Below are positions 1 to 18,300 of a stretch of 64,000 bases of DNA, one piece after another (position 1 is the first letter of the stretch; each line of letters begins with the position of its first letter). A program made the translations under genes and the position numbers. The DNA lies in the NCBI RefSeq assembly GCF_023856365.1, contig NC_064542.1, positions 21,671,838 through 21,735,837 of the forward strand, given 5' to 3'. The notes beneath the pieces are model-generated. The model was not told where the DNA came from. It saw only the letters and a program-made list of their open reading frames with translations, and did no database searches. The DNA comes from Brienomyrus brachyistius (lineage: Eukaryota; Chordata; Actinopteri; Osteoglossiformes; Mormyridae).

Positions 1-207
1 GACTTCCTTCCACACTGCACCCTGCACTTTGCAGCGCTATTGGCAGTTTCCTCTCCCCTCTGCCTTTCTGCCGCACCATCCGTCTGTCTCTGTGTGCCTC
101 AGGACCGCAACAGAGGTACAGGACTGCGAACTGCAGTTTGCCCGAGATAATTGCTGGACTGTCTGTAAAGCATCTGGAGAATCGTGTTACCTGCTCTTGC
201 AGCAAAG

Positions 208-7215
<7,008 letters not shown>

Positions 7216-7803
7216 GAGAGGTGAGTCGGGCCTTACCTACCAATTTACGGATGGACCAGAACTGTTGTTGAAAAACTGCTGGATGTACAGTCTGCGGTCA
7301 AGACCGAAGCTCCTCCTCCCTTGCCTGTCCATGTGCTCCACTTCACGCCATTGACATCCCGTCTAGTTAAGAGGCTGTGTGGCTTAGTGACGCTTTTGAT
7401 GGACTTCTGAGCTGGCTTCTAGCGTCCTGAGACTGTCTCGGTCTCTCTGGATGGCTAGTGCTGTAGCATCCAGCTTAACGACTGAAGGTAAGCTGTGCTC
7501 GATATGTACGGATATCCACGCAGAAAAGCTGTGAAGTTACCATACCCTCAACGCAGTGAGCTGCTCTTCGAACCCCAGCCATGACTGAGAGGGCTCTCTT
7601 CCTGCATTTAAAACTTTTTCAGCATTTCTGAAGAATGTATTTTTTTCTTGTATATACTGCATCATTCCTGTACTCTCTTTTACTCTTCTGTTGTATGAGT
7701 TTTCAGTTTTTGATTGTCTTGTTTGTATTGAACCACATCTTACAGTCCAAAAGAGCTGTACAGGTATAACTTTTTACATTTTGAATGTATTTTTTTTTTT
7801 TTA

Positions 7804-7809
7804 AATAAA
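7804..7809 (+). terminator. sash3 polyadenylation signal
   Basis: AATAAA lies about 590 bp after the sash3 stop, within an AT-rich stretch following a T-run. It is the best candidate for the 3' end. Confidence 0.65.
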
Positions 7810-8398
7810 ATACTTTTTAAACTGAATTTTGTTGCATTACTGTTGCGTGTTGCATTACTGAGGTCAGACACAGATTTCCATCACTTCAGCAAACATTCCT
7901 CCATGACACAGATCTACATCTCAGCCAGTCAGACAAGGCCTTACGACAAGTCTGGTTTAATTAACATACACCACTCATTCATGTAAAAAGTCAAGCAATT
8001 AAAAGAAAACACAATCACAATGGTCTTACAAAGAAAAGTAAATATAAATAGGATTTAAACAGACTGTATACCATGTACTGAATTTATGACAGTTGTATTG
8101 TCATTGTAATCCAAGCCTTCTTGTCTTAGTAACCAGCTTCGGCAAACAAACATGACAGTCCAGGCCTTGATTGTCTGGCTCATGCTCTTCGTCGCTCAAT
8201 TTAACTCTGCAAATAAACACCGTCAATGTTCACCTGCAGCTTCGTTCATTTCGGTTTCAGACAAAGGGGGCCCAATGGAAGCATTCAGAGCACCGCACCC
8301 TTTCAGGGGGCCTGGGAGAAACTGCTGGAAGGCAGAGACAGGGTGCCAGATCAGGGGAACAGAGAGAGCAGGCCTTTGGCTCCTGAAGATAGCATTTT

Positions 8399-8416
8399 GG
8401 GGGGGGGGGGGGGGGG
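8399..8416. repeat. Poly-G tract (G18)
   Basis: An 18-base run of G in the sash3/zdhhc9 convergent intergenic region. Confidence 0.9.
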
Positions 8417-8610
8417 AGGCTAACGACATTTAGGTCAAATCGGTTCAACCTAGAAATCTCATGCCAGCTAGATGTTGACTGGAGGAAGCGTCATCTAGAA
8501 GCATTTCAACATGAACTTCCCCAGTTTAATCTGTTACACTCATGTAATCTTCCTCTTTGTAACCCCTTCCCTTCTTTGTTTAGAAAGGGGCAGGTTCCTA
8601 TAGATCTGCT

Positions 8611-8616
8611 TTTATT
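8611..8616 (-). terminator. Candidate zdhhc9 polyadenylation signal
   Basis: TTTATT on the plus strand reads AATAAA on the minus strand, about 690 bp beyond the zdhhc9 stop codon. Other weaker signals may be used. Confidence 0.4.
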
Positions 8617-9307
8617 CTGAACATAGTAACCCACCTTGCGGGTGGCGTCATTTCATGCGTTTCACGTGCGCAGAAATCGCATTTTTTTTTTTCTGAGGCA
8701 AAGTTTCTTTGGCCTGTCCTGCTCCACCTGCTCCACGGTGCCGGTAACCCTGGACACAGACGCGGGTGGGTGCGGCTCTGTGCGGGAAGCAGTAGGGGGC
8801 GCCGCAGCGAAGTGGAGGACACTACCGAGACGCCAGATGGCCGACGGAAGTGGGCGATGGCACGATGAGGTGTGGGCTCCCTCTGCCCCCCGGTCTCCTG
8901 CCGAGACGCGCAGAGACGGCCGGGTAATTGCCGGGGGGGGGGTTGTCAGGCCTTTTCCAGCCGCCGACGGTGTGCTTATTAAGTGACCGAAACCCAACAC
9001 GACAGAACAGTACATAGAAAATTGACAAAAAATGTGGCAACCCCAACACAGGTCACACACAGCCGTCTACCATGAAGGAATCTGCTGTGCTCTGTTTCTG
9101 TTTTTTGTAAATTTTCACACAAGGCTCTATCAGATGGGAATCCGGGTGAGTTGCCCTCCTCCTCCAGCAAACACTGCCTCGAGGGGCACGTGGAGCCACG
9201 TGGTGCTCGCGCGCGGCCAACCCGTCACACCTTCAGGGGTGCTTTTCACAGAAAAGTTCGTCCGAGATTCTCCAATCCCTCCCGTCCCTGCCCATCACTA
9301 AGCCTGG

Positions 9308-12300
9308 CTACTGGGGGGCTTGGGGGTCAGGGCTGGGGCCTGCGCAGGTGTCCAGTGATGGGAGTGATGTGTCCGGAGGAAGGTGATGCTTCTCCTCTTC
9401 CTCAGGGGCAGCAGCCAGTTTGGGCTTGGTGTCATCTGGACTGTGCTCGTTGGGGATGAGGGGGGCCGTGGTTCTCTGGAGAACAGACAAAGCATAGAAG
9501 ACTGAAGGGGGCAGGAATGAGCTGTAGATCTGATTGGGAGGAGGGGTCTCCTGGTAAGCCCCCCTCCCCTGTCCATCTCATGCTATCCTATTTATTAGAG
9601 ATAACTAGGGAACCTACCCCCCTGCCCCCCCCCCCACCACCTGGCTCACAGGGCGCTGAACATGGGTCTCCAAGACCTTTGTGCTGCTGCCCTTTGGTTC
9701 TGTCTGGACCCAGTGGTGAGACCACACCCAGACCACATCATATCCGACATGGTGCTTACAGTGGTCTGTGGCTGGGCTGCGCTCTTGACTTCTGGCTCCT
9801 GGGGAACAGCAGGTGTTTCCTCTGGCATCACCCCCCTCCGGTCCAGCACACTGCAGACGGCGAGACCACAAGCAGGTCAGGGTCAGAGAGTGTGAGAAGG
9901 ACAGACAGGGGACTGGGGTCAGTGAGAGACAGGGACAGGGGTCAAAAGGAGCGAAGATTCATGGGCACAAGAGGGGAAGCAACATCAGAGAGGGAGGAAG
10001 TGACACATGGGTGTGGGGGGGGGGGGTACCTGGGATAGGCAGGGCCGCATTAGGGAGGGGGTGGGGGGGGGGGTACCTGGGATAGGCAGGGCCGCACAGA
10101 ACCTCACAGCAGTTCTTGATGACGTTTCTGTGACTGTAGGGGTTCTGCACTCGATTCTTCCCCGTCCAGGAACCTTTAATCTGTAAAAAAAAAAAAAAAA
10201 AAGGTACAAATAATGGAAAATAAGCAGATATTCAGCCAATAGGAATAGATCCATACTCCAGCCACGTGCATCTTTTTTAAAGGTCTTTCCCTCTTGGTCA
10301 TACATGACCTACAAAACCATCCGGGGCTTCAGGAGAGTTGTGCGGGTCGCGGTTTGGGTGGTTGTTAGTCACGCAGCAGACTGGACCGCAGACAGCGGGC
10401 TGGAAGTGTCAGAGGCAGAGGGACACTGGAAAGACCCGGCCTGCACGGGCGTCTTTGGAGATGCCGGACGAGGCGGCCATCCAACCCCCCATCACATCAG
10501 TCTACACTCAGCAGAGCTGCATCCGCCACACGCGTGTGGACATGTTTATTATTAGCGCCATCTGAGATGGGCGCAGAAGCACCGCGGTCAGTCTGCTGCT
10601 GCCCGTTTCTCTCATTTGTTGTGCATTGGATTAAAACAGAGAAGAACCATAAGTAGATAAAGCTTTGCGGCCAAATCCCGGCAGGCAGCAATTTGCTCCA
10701 GGATGTAAATAACGCCCAGCACTGTCAGGACCTGCGTCTTCACAGAAACTCAAGAAGGCAAGGTCGGCCAGAGCAGAGGGGGCACAGCATATCGATCCGG
10801 CTGCGTGGTCTCCCCCCCCTCAAGCACAGCTTTGTGCCTCACGGTGACGGCGATCAGGATACTCACATCCTCGTTGGTGGTCTGGTTGAGGGTTATCAGG
10901 TAGGTGTGGAAGCCAGTCAACCCCACTACTGACCATAATGTGAAGAAGCAGACCAACACCTCCAGCACAGTAGCGGATAGTCAAGGCAGTTTCCACAGAA
11001 GAGGCACAAAACACAGTTCTGTCTTTAAAACTGAGTGAGATAAATGGGCAGATAAAATCTAAAGTCTTAATCTACTTTCCAAAAATCCATTTTCCATTGT
11101 TTAACCATCTGCTTATACAGCTATAAAAATCAGATTAATTTCTGAAATCATCTATCTTAATCAGAAAATTAAACCAACGACCCTTAAGGTGGTCTTGGCA
11201 AATTGTCATGGAAACATCCTTTTCCCTTTCAGCTTCCCTCAGTTCAGGATATGTGCCAGGCGTCTCCTTGATGGTCGTAACAAAACCAGACTCCAGCGAC
11301 CCTGTGGAGATGATGAGGGGCAGGCTGAGGACATACATACTGACAAACGTGGTCACACAGGAACACAGACTCCCCTCACATGCTGAAAAACGCTCACACC
11401 AGCCCATAACCCCCACCACCTACACAATCCTCAGATTCCTGACCTTATAAAATAAGGGAAGAAATGCAGGCAGCCGAGACCTTTACAAGAAAATCCCAGA
11501 CTTGCGTGGCTTGTCATGGCAGAAAAGCTTCAGCAGACCGGCAGCAGATATAATGCTACCCAAGTCTGAGCCAAAAAAACCACTTGCTGATTGAATTCAG
11601 CTAAAAGATTGCACTTGGTTATCTCCCAATGGATCATTACTTGACATTACTCCTCATTTCTAACTTTCTGCATGAGGATCTTGACGCCTAAGTTTATCAC
11701 TCTGATTTTTTTCACAAAAGGTAAAATAATTTCTTCAAGGGTACAGCATCAGCATCCCCCAGGAGCAGGTCTATCGGCATCCTCATCACCACATCATGTT
11801 ACCCGTTCCCTCACAAATCAATCAGCTGCATGCACCATTACTCCATTTATCTCCAAGGCAACTGCTCTTATCTGTAAATCAGGAACCAATCAATCCAGTC
11901 TGCCCCCACAGCTTTACATACCACAGGATCCCCCCCCAGCAAAACTCACGCAGCACCACGTGGACGATGTCGAAGGTGAAGATGTAGATGGTGAGCAGGG
12001 AGAGCGACAGCGTGAACAGGTAGAAGTAGCGATAGTTCCTCTTGCCCACGCAGTTGCCCACCCAAGGGCAGTGATGGTCAAAGCGATCTGGAACACATAC
12101 AGAGTCATTCAATACCTGCACAGAGCTGTGAGGAGCAGCATGACTTGGGCCAAAGCATCAATTCAGGAAGAACCTGAAATAGACCAAAACCAGAACTGAG
12201 CCAAAACCAAAGCCTGGAAAGGGACTAAACACAGAGACATAGAAAGCCATTTCCCAGCATCCGTCATGCATGGAGACATGCGGCTCTCCTGGACCATCTC

Positions 12301-15300
12301 AGCGCTCCTCTTCCGCCATCAATTCACACAGCTGAAATTTTATTATATTTCTGTAGAGCAATATACAGCCAGAACAAGGAAGCACTGAGGGGGCGAATAA
12401 GTAAAGAGTAAAGAATGAAATAAAACAAAACAAGCATACAATCTAGTTAATTAATCTATCTGATTGAGTACAATGAAAAAACAGTACACAGTGCATAACA
12501 ACTACAGTGCAAATAATACAAGTTACAACAAAATGTAGCCGTTGGTGTGGCAACTGACAAACATGCTTTGCTGCTAATGCGATTCACTGCCGTAAATCAG
12601 AAATGCAGACTCTGAACCTGAGCCATCAGCAAAAAAAATCAAATGTTTGCAGACATGATGCGAACTCTGAACCCAAGCAGGCTGAAGTTGCGGTCCAGAC
12701 ATGGAGGCCAAGCAGATGCATAGTCTTGCATTCAATGCGATGTGACCATGCGAAAGGCAGTGCCACAATGCGTGATGCACCTGCCCTGGTGTCACTCACA
12801 TATTCATATTTTGGGAGAAAAGAAGGCAGGTGATCAAGGACTGTTCTGAATTGACGCCTTGTAAGGTGATGAAATCTCACATCCATCAGACCAATGCACA
12901 GCTGCGCACAAAGCAGGCTATTGTGTCACCACAGGTAAAAGTGCATTCCACTGGCATAACATGCGGTCGGTTTTCATTCTGCCAGCATGCAGAGGTAGGA
13001 GATCAGCTTCATCTCATGCCAGCAAGAACACCACAACAAAGCAAACTTTAACTGATTAAAAAACTGATAAAAAAAAAACTTGCATCTGAAAGGCAGCTGT
13101 TTTGATATTTTTATTAAAAGTCCAGAAAACAGAAAAAAAGCTGTATTCAGAAAGATCTGAAATTGCAGCAGTTGGGATCATGTGATCAGGAGTAAGTAAT
13201 AGCTGCCAATCACGGTTTTGTGGGCGGTGACCAGTGCAGGGGGGCAAAGCTGAACACACACAGGAGCCACACTCACCCACGCAGTTGTCGCAAATGCTGC
13301 AGTGCGAGGCTCGGGGGGGCCGGAAGATCTTGCAGGTGTAGCAGTACTTCAGCTTCACAATCTGGTTGTTGATCTGGACGTTCCTGATGCGAGGGGGCGG
13401 GCGCTGCCCTGCCGGGACGCTCCCAATGGCTGCCTCTGTACAGAGCAAAACCCATTGGAGACATGTCAGGAAAGGGCGTCACCCCTCACTTGTGTCAAAA
13501 TCCTGAGAAGTGAGGGTGGGGCAAGTTGATCCTAGAGGTGGATAGTTCCAGTCCAGGAAGTAGAAATCCAGACCAAGATTTTGTTTCAACCAACCAGTTG
13601 AGTACTCTGTGAATGTGACTCTTTTTGGTTGGCTGAAACAAAATCTTGGTCTGGATTTGTACTCTCTGGACCGGAACTGTCCACCTCTGGTTGATCCCCC
13701 GACCAACCCAGCAGATTATCTCAGTGTTCTATTTGCTTAGCGACTATTCATACTCAGGGAAACCCGAGTAGCTGACAGAACCCACCCTGTCTCTCAAAGT
13801 ACAAGCTTTTCCAGGCCTGGGAATATTTTGGCCTGTCTAGATACGTTCTACAGCTACAAAGACAAAACCAGGACAACTGAAATCAAACAATCACACCCTT
13901 CCTAATCTAAAGACAGACCTTTCAAAGCCAACATCCAGCGTCACGCCCACAGGCGGCAGGGATCCCCGTCCTGTTTTGCCTGCACTTTGGAAGCCTTGCA
14001 GGCAATATTCACACAACAGAGTATATCTGCCATTTACTGAAAACGATTTTCTTGTCAGCTCTGTTTGTTATTTTAACACTGTTTTAATGGGTATCGTATG
14101 GAAAGGCGGAAATGGCTGAAACATAACCTTCGCTCCAGGAACCTTATTACCACCGTCAGCAAGAACTTCTTAGCCGACAGGTAAAAAATACACAAATGGC
14201 AATAAAACCAAGTTATAATGTACAGGGGCGAATATTCAAACTGTGCACCGGATCTCAGAGCTCCGATTCTCCCAGTCGTGAATAACCTGTCGATATTTAA
14301 ATGTTTTATCTTCGACGTTCTTCCTGGGGGGTGTTGTGTGGCTCAGCTGGTTAGACCTCTCTGCCTCTGAATGGAAAGGTGCCGGTCTGAATCCAGCAGA
14401 ATTGTGACGTCATTGTTGGGGCCTTGTGCAAGGGCCTTAAATACTAGACCGACGACTGAAGCACTAGGTGGAGTTTCTGGGTGCTTCATGGGCACAGTGA
14501 ACAGGTTTGGGGATGGGGGGGAGAGAGAGAGGGAGAGAGAGAGAGAGAGGAAGTAGCTCAACGTGAAGCAACAGGTTGTAAAGCATGGAAAGCAGAGTGG
14601 CGGTGTTGGTGCGTGGGCTTCACATCTGGGTCCTGCTAACAAACAAAAACCCTGAGGGGGGCGCTAACTCACCGATCTCCATCTCTATAAATGCAGCCTC
14701 ATCCGGCAACGCCCGCGGCAGCACCCCGGGGTCACTGAAACTGGTCCTCAGCAGCACGGCCATGACGAACAGGAAGAGCACGACCGCAAACGCCGGGATG
14801 GCCGGGGACAGGTGCACCCCGAGGTACGGGCACCTGTAAGGGACGAAGGTTACCATTACGTCAACAAAGATGAGGCGTCATGAGGGGGATATTGCAGCAA
14901 AGCGGCTAGTTTATCGAGCACTGGACTGGACAGCGGCTGAGCCAGTGAGACCTCGGGGAAACACTTCAGCCTTTCATAACACTGGGTTACTTACATCATC
15001 GTTTATAAAATCAGAAAAGGCTCTAAAATAGTGTAAAGGGTATATAAAAACCAACTTGTTACACTAATATTTGTAGAAATAGTCATTACTAATCAGAATC
15101 ATCAATCTTCCGTCGCTGCAGCAAACAACCTCAACATGAAAACAGCGCATCTGTCCGTTCAGCTGGCTTGGTGACATTCCGGGGGAAACATTTTTCTGCC
15201 ACACTATGATTCTCTCTCACTTGAAAGTTTGCTGGATCACTCGTGCTGGGAAGGAGCCAAAACTCAGACAAGGCTCAAGGGCAGGAATTGGGGGGGGGGG

Positions 15301-18300
15301 GGGGGGGGGGGGCTACGAAATACACTGCATAAGGAGCCAAAGTCCACTTCTTTTAGGTCTAGTGCGCATTTCAGGCTGATAAGTCAGCAGATCTGCAGGG
15401 CACACTCTCGTCAGCTGCAGGACCAGGCCTGCCCTGCCGCTATAAAAATCAGCACCAGACAAATCAGTAAAACTTCCCACAGTTCTGTATCCCAAGCTCA
15501 TCGAATTTTTCAGATGTGATCGATCTGAGGGCAAACAGTCGATGCACGGGGCAGACAGTGCAAACCAGATGCCTGTCTGACTCGCTGGGATCAGTGACAC
15601 GAACACGCTGGCCTGATGACCAGAACGACCTGCGTTGTGCATCCTCGTCCCTGTCAGGCTCAGAACTTTTCCAGATCTTTCAGTGCATTGTGCATCTCAC
15701 CACATTCTCCGGCTCTTTGCTCTCGGTATGTTTGCACTCCGGTCTACTTCTGCTACCATCTTGGCACCATATTGTGTAGAGTCTCAAGGCGGCTGTACAA
15801 CAAAGCCTGTCAGGAAATGAATGCGGCACAAAGGTGATTAAGAAGCAATAAATCTGATGTTGGGTGAGTCTAGCTCCCCCCACCCCTGCCCCCTGGGAGA
15901 CGGAGGACAAACAAAACCTTTAAATGCTCCTGGGAGGTCCATCACAGCTGGTCGTTACACCATCATTATTTATGCTCTCCAGCTCCACCCATTCTGTTCA
16001 GCCCCTCCTCCCAGCTCCACAGTGCCCCAGGATGGTCAAGGTCTGCATCTTGCCTCACTCTACCCCCTATTAGCATCTGCAAGGCACAAGAGTCAAACAC
16101 CTCAGAGAGACAAGCCCACAAGTGACGATGAAGGCCCATGGAGACAAGCCAGAGTCGCTACAGAGGACCGTGGCTCACTGTGACGGACAGGGTCACAGCT
16201 GGGCCAGGAACCGATTCCTCCATAAAAAAACGAGAATGCCCTCGTTAGAGGTTCTTGCTGCGGTAATTTGTCCAGATCAGAACCACGCCTGTATTTACCA
16301 ACTACAAATCCACAAATCGCCATCTGCTAAGCTACTCTGAGACCCACTGACACCATGGCGAAACAGATAACCCCAGGCCGTCGTTCTGAACGCGCGGACG
16401 ACTCCTTTTACCTTATTTTCATGTCATTATTTTCAATTTGCCTACAGAATCACAGCGGTAAACAGCGTGATCCCAGAGGATCGTCCATGGCAACGTTCAC
16501 GTCAAGCGAGCACGCCATCCCTCGCTTCAGCTGACCGTATCGGTTTCCGGAAATTGCCAGTTTCTGGGTGACCTGTAGGCCATCGAAAAAGAAGGATGAT
16601 GGACGCTCTTCAGGTGTTCCATTGAAGAAAAAAATGTACCCGAGATGGTGATTTAGATCTAGCCTCCAATCTTGAATTTGGTTCTGGCACAGAAATTATA
16701 CAAAGACATTAACGACCTTTGGCTGCCCAGACTGTCCGTGATCTATGGGACTGTACAGTGCTGTGGATGAGGCAGACACATTAAATCAACCAGACAGGCT
16801 TGCTGTAAAAAAAAAAACGTCCGACGTGATCTGCATGTCCACCAACATGGCTACAACCCTTGCAGAAAGAGCAGCATGTTTATTACACTGACGAGACGAG
16901 AGCCTCCACATCAATAGCCTAACTGTTATAGAGGGACGTCACACCTCATTTTTAGAATGCTGACTAACAGGGTAATGATAAGGATTAGCCGCAGTTATGG
17001 AAAAGTTTGCATGCAGTAGCTGTAATCTTGCACTAGTTGTGTACACCCTCCCGGAGCTTCCTCGCAGGGAGAAAACCACTAAAACCACATTCACTGATCC
17101 TCCAGCGAAGGGCCCAATCAGCCATTAGCCTACCCAGGTTACATCCAATGCAGTTTGTCCAAGCTGATTAATTTCTTACGCACAAAATCTGTAAAGTAAA
17201 TAACAGATGTGACCTACGTATAGTTAGAGAAGCACTATGGACTCTGCACCCAATTTACACGACGGTGAAGTAGCATAGTCTGCAAAACGAACACGTTGGT
17301 GAAACAATCACTCATACCCAACCCCCCACCCCCCCATCACTTTAGCCTCTGGTCAAAAGTCTTTAACAAAAGTCACAAATCTCCAGTTACCACGTCAGAC
17401 AGCCAAAGTCCTTTTTCTTCCATGAAAAGGGAAGACAAGACACCTCAAGGTTTCTTTCGTTTCATTCGTCTCATTTGTTCATGGGCCGACTTTGTCGGGG
17501 CCATCTGCATATGACGGACTACAGTGTAACTCATATCATATGGCTGAAAATCAATTAGGCTCATTGCTAAGGGAAAAATAACCCCAGTGCCTAACCAAAT
17601 AATACATGCGATTCAATTTTAGGTGTGGAAAATGCAACAGGACGGAGCCCAGAGAGACAGAGGGGAAGAACGTCTCGAAACGCATCAAGGACCTCAGCCA
17701 CACCCACATCAATGGACGTTTTTCTGGCCCAGTCGCATAACCTTTGGGGCCCAAAAAAGAACAGAAAAGCTTAAGGGCGACGCGCTTCCTCCTGGGGAAC
17801 CCCAGAGGGACCCACCGGCTCTGCTGTGCCACAGGAAGTCAGCCTGGGAAGTAGCTATGCGTGTAAGGCGGCAAAAACCCGTGTTTAAGCAGGAATGCCT
17901 GGACAGGCTCCATGCTGCTCTGTAAGGACTCAAGATGGTGCCAGCTGAACCGGGTCTGGGTCCCAAACGCCAACATACACTGTAAATGGGTCGGACGCCA
18001 GGCACGACGCCCTCTATTTACCCGCCAGCTAATGTACCGTTCTCAAATTTACCGTCGCTAAATTATAACTTGCTGTAAAAAAATAATTAAATGAAGTTGC
18101 TCTAGATATAGACATCTGGTAAACCAGACTAAACAAAAATGTGAAGAAGCTCAACGAGGCAGCCAGCAAATGTACGAGTTATTTTTATTGCACATTTCCT
18201 GCAAATGTTTGTGTTCGTTTACAGTTTCTCCAAACAAAATGCCTCTGAACGACCTGACAGCATGAGCCCCGCCCTGCCTCGTAATAAACACGCAAGGCGA

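Noticed and set aside
9517..10038. 173-codon plus-strand open frame over the zdhhc9 3' exons
   Set aside because: It is antisense to well-supported zdhhc9 exons and composed of low-complexity proline/glycine-rich sequence.
11672..12199. 175-codon plus-strand frame across a zdhhc9 exon
   Set aside because: It is antisense to the DHHC exon and does not resemble any protein I know.
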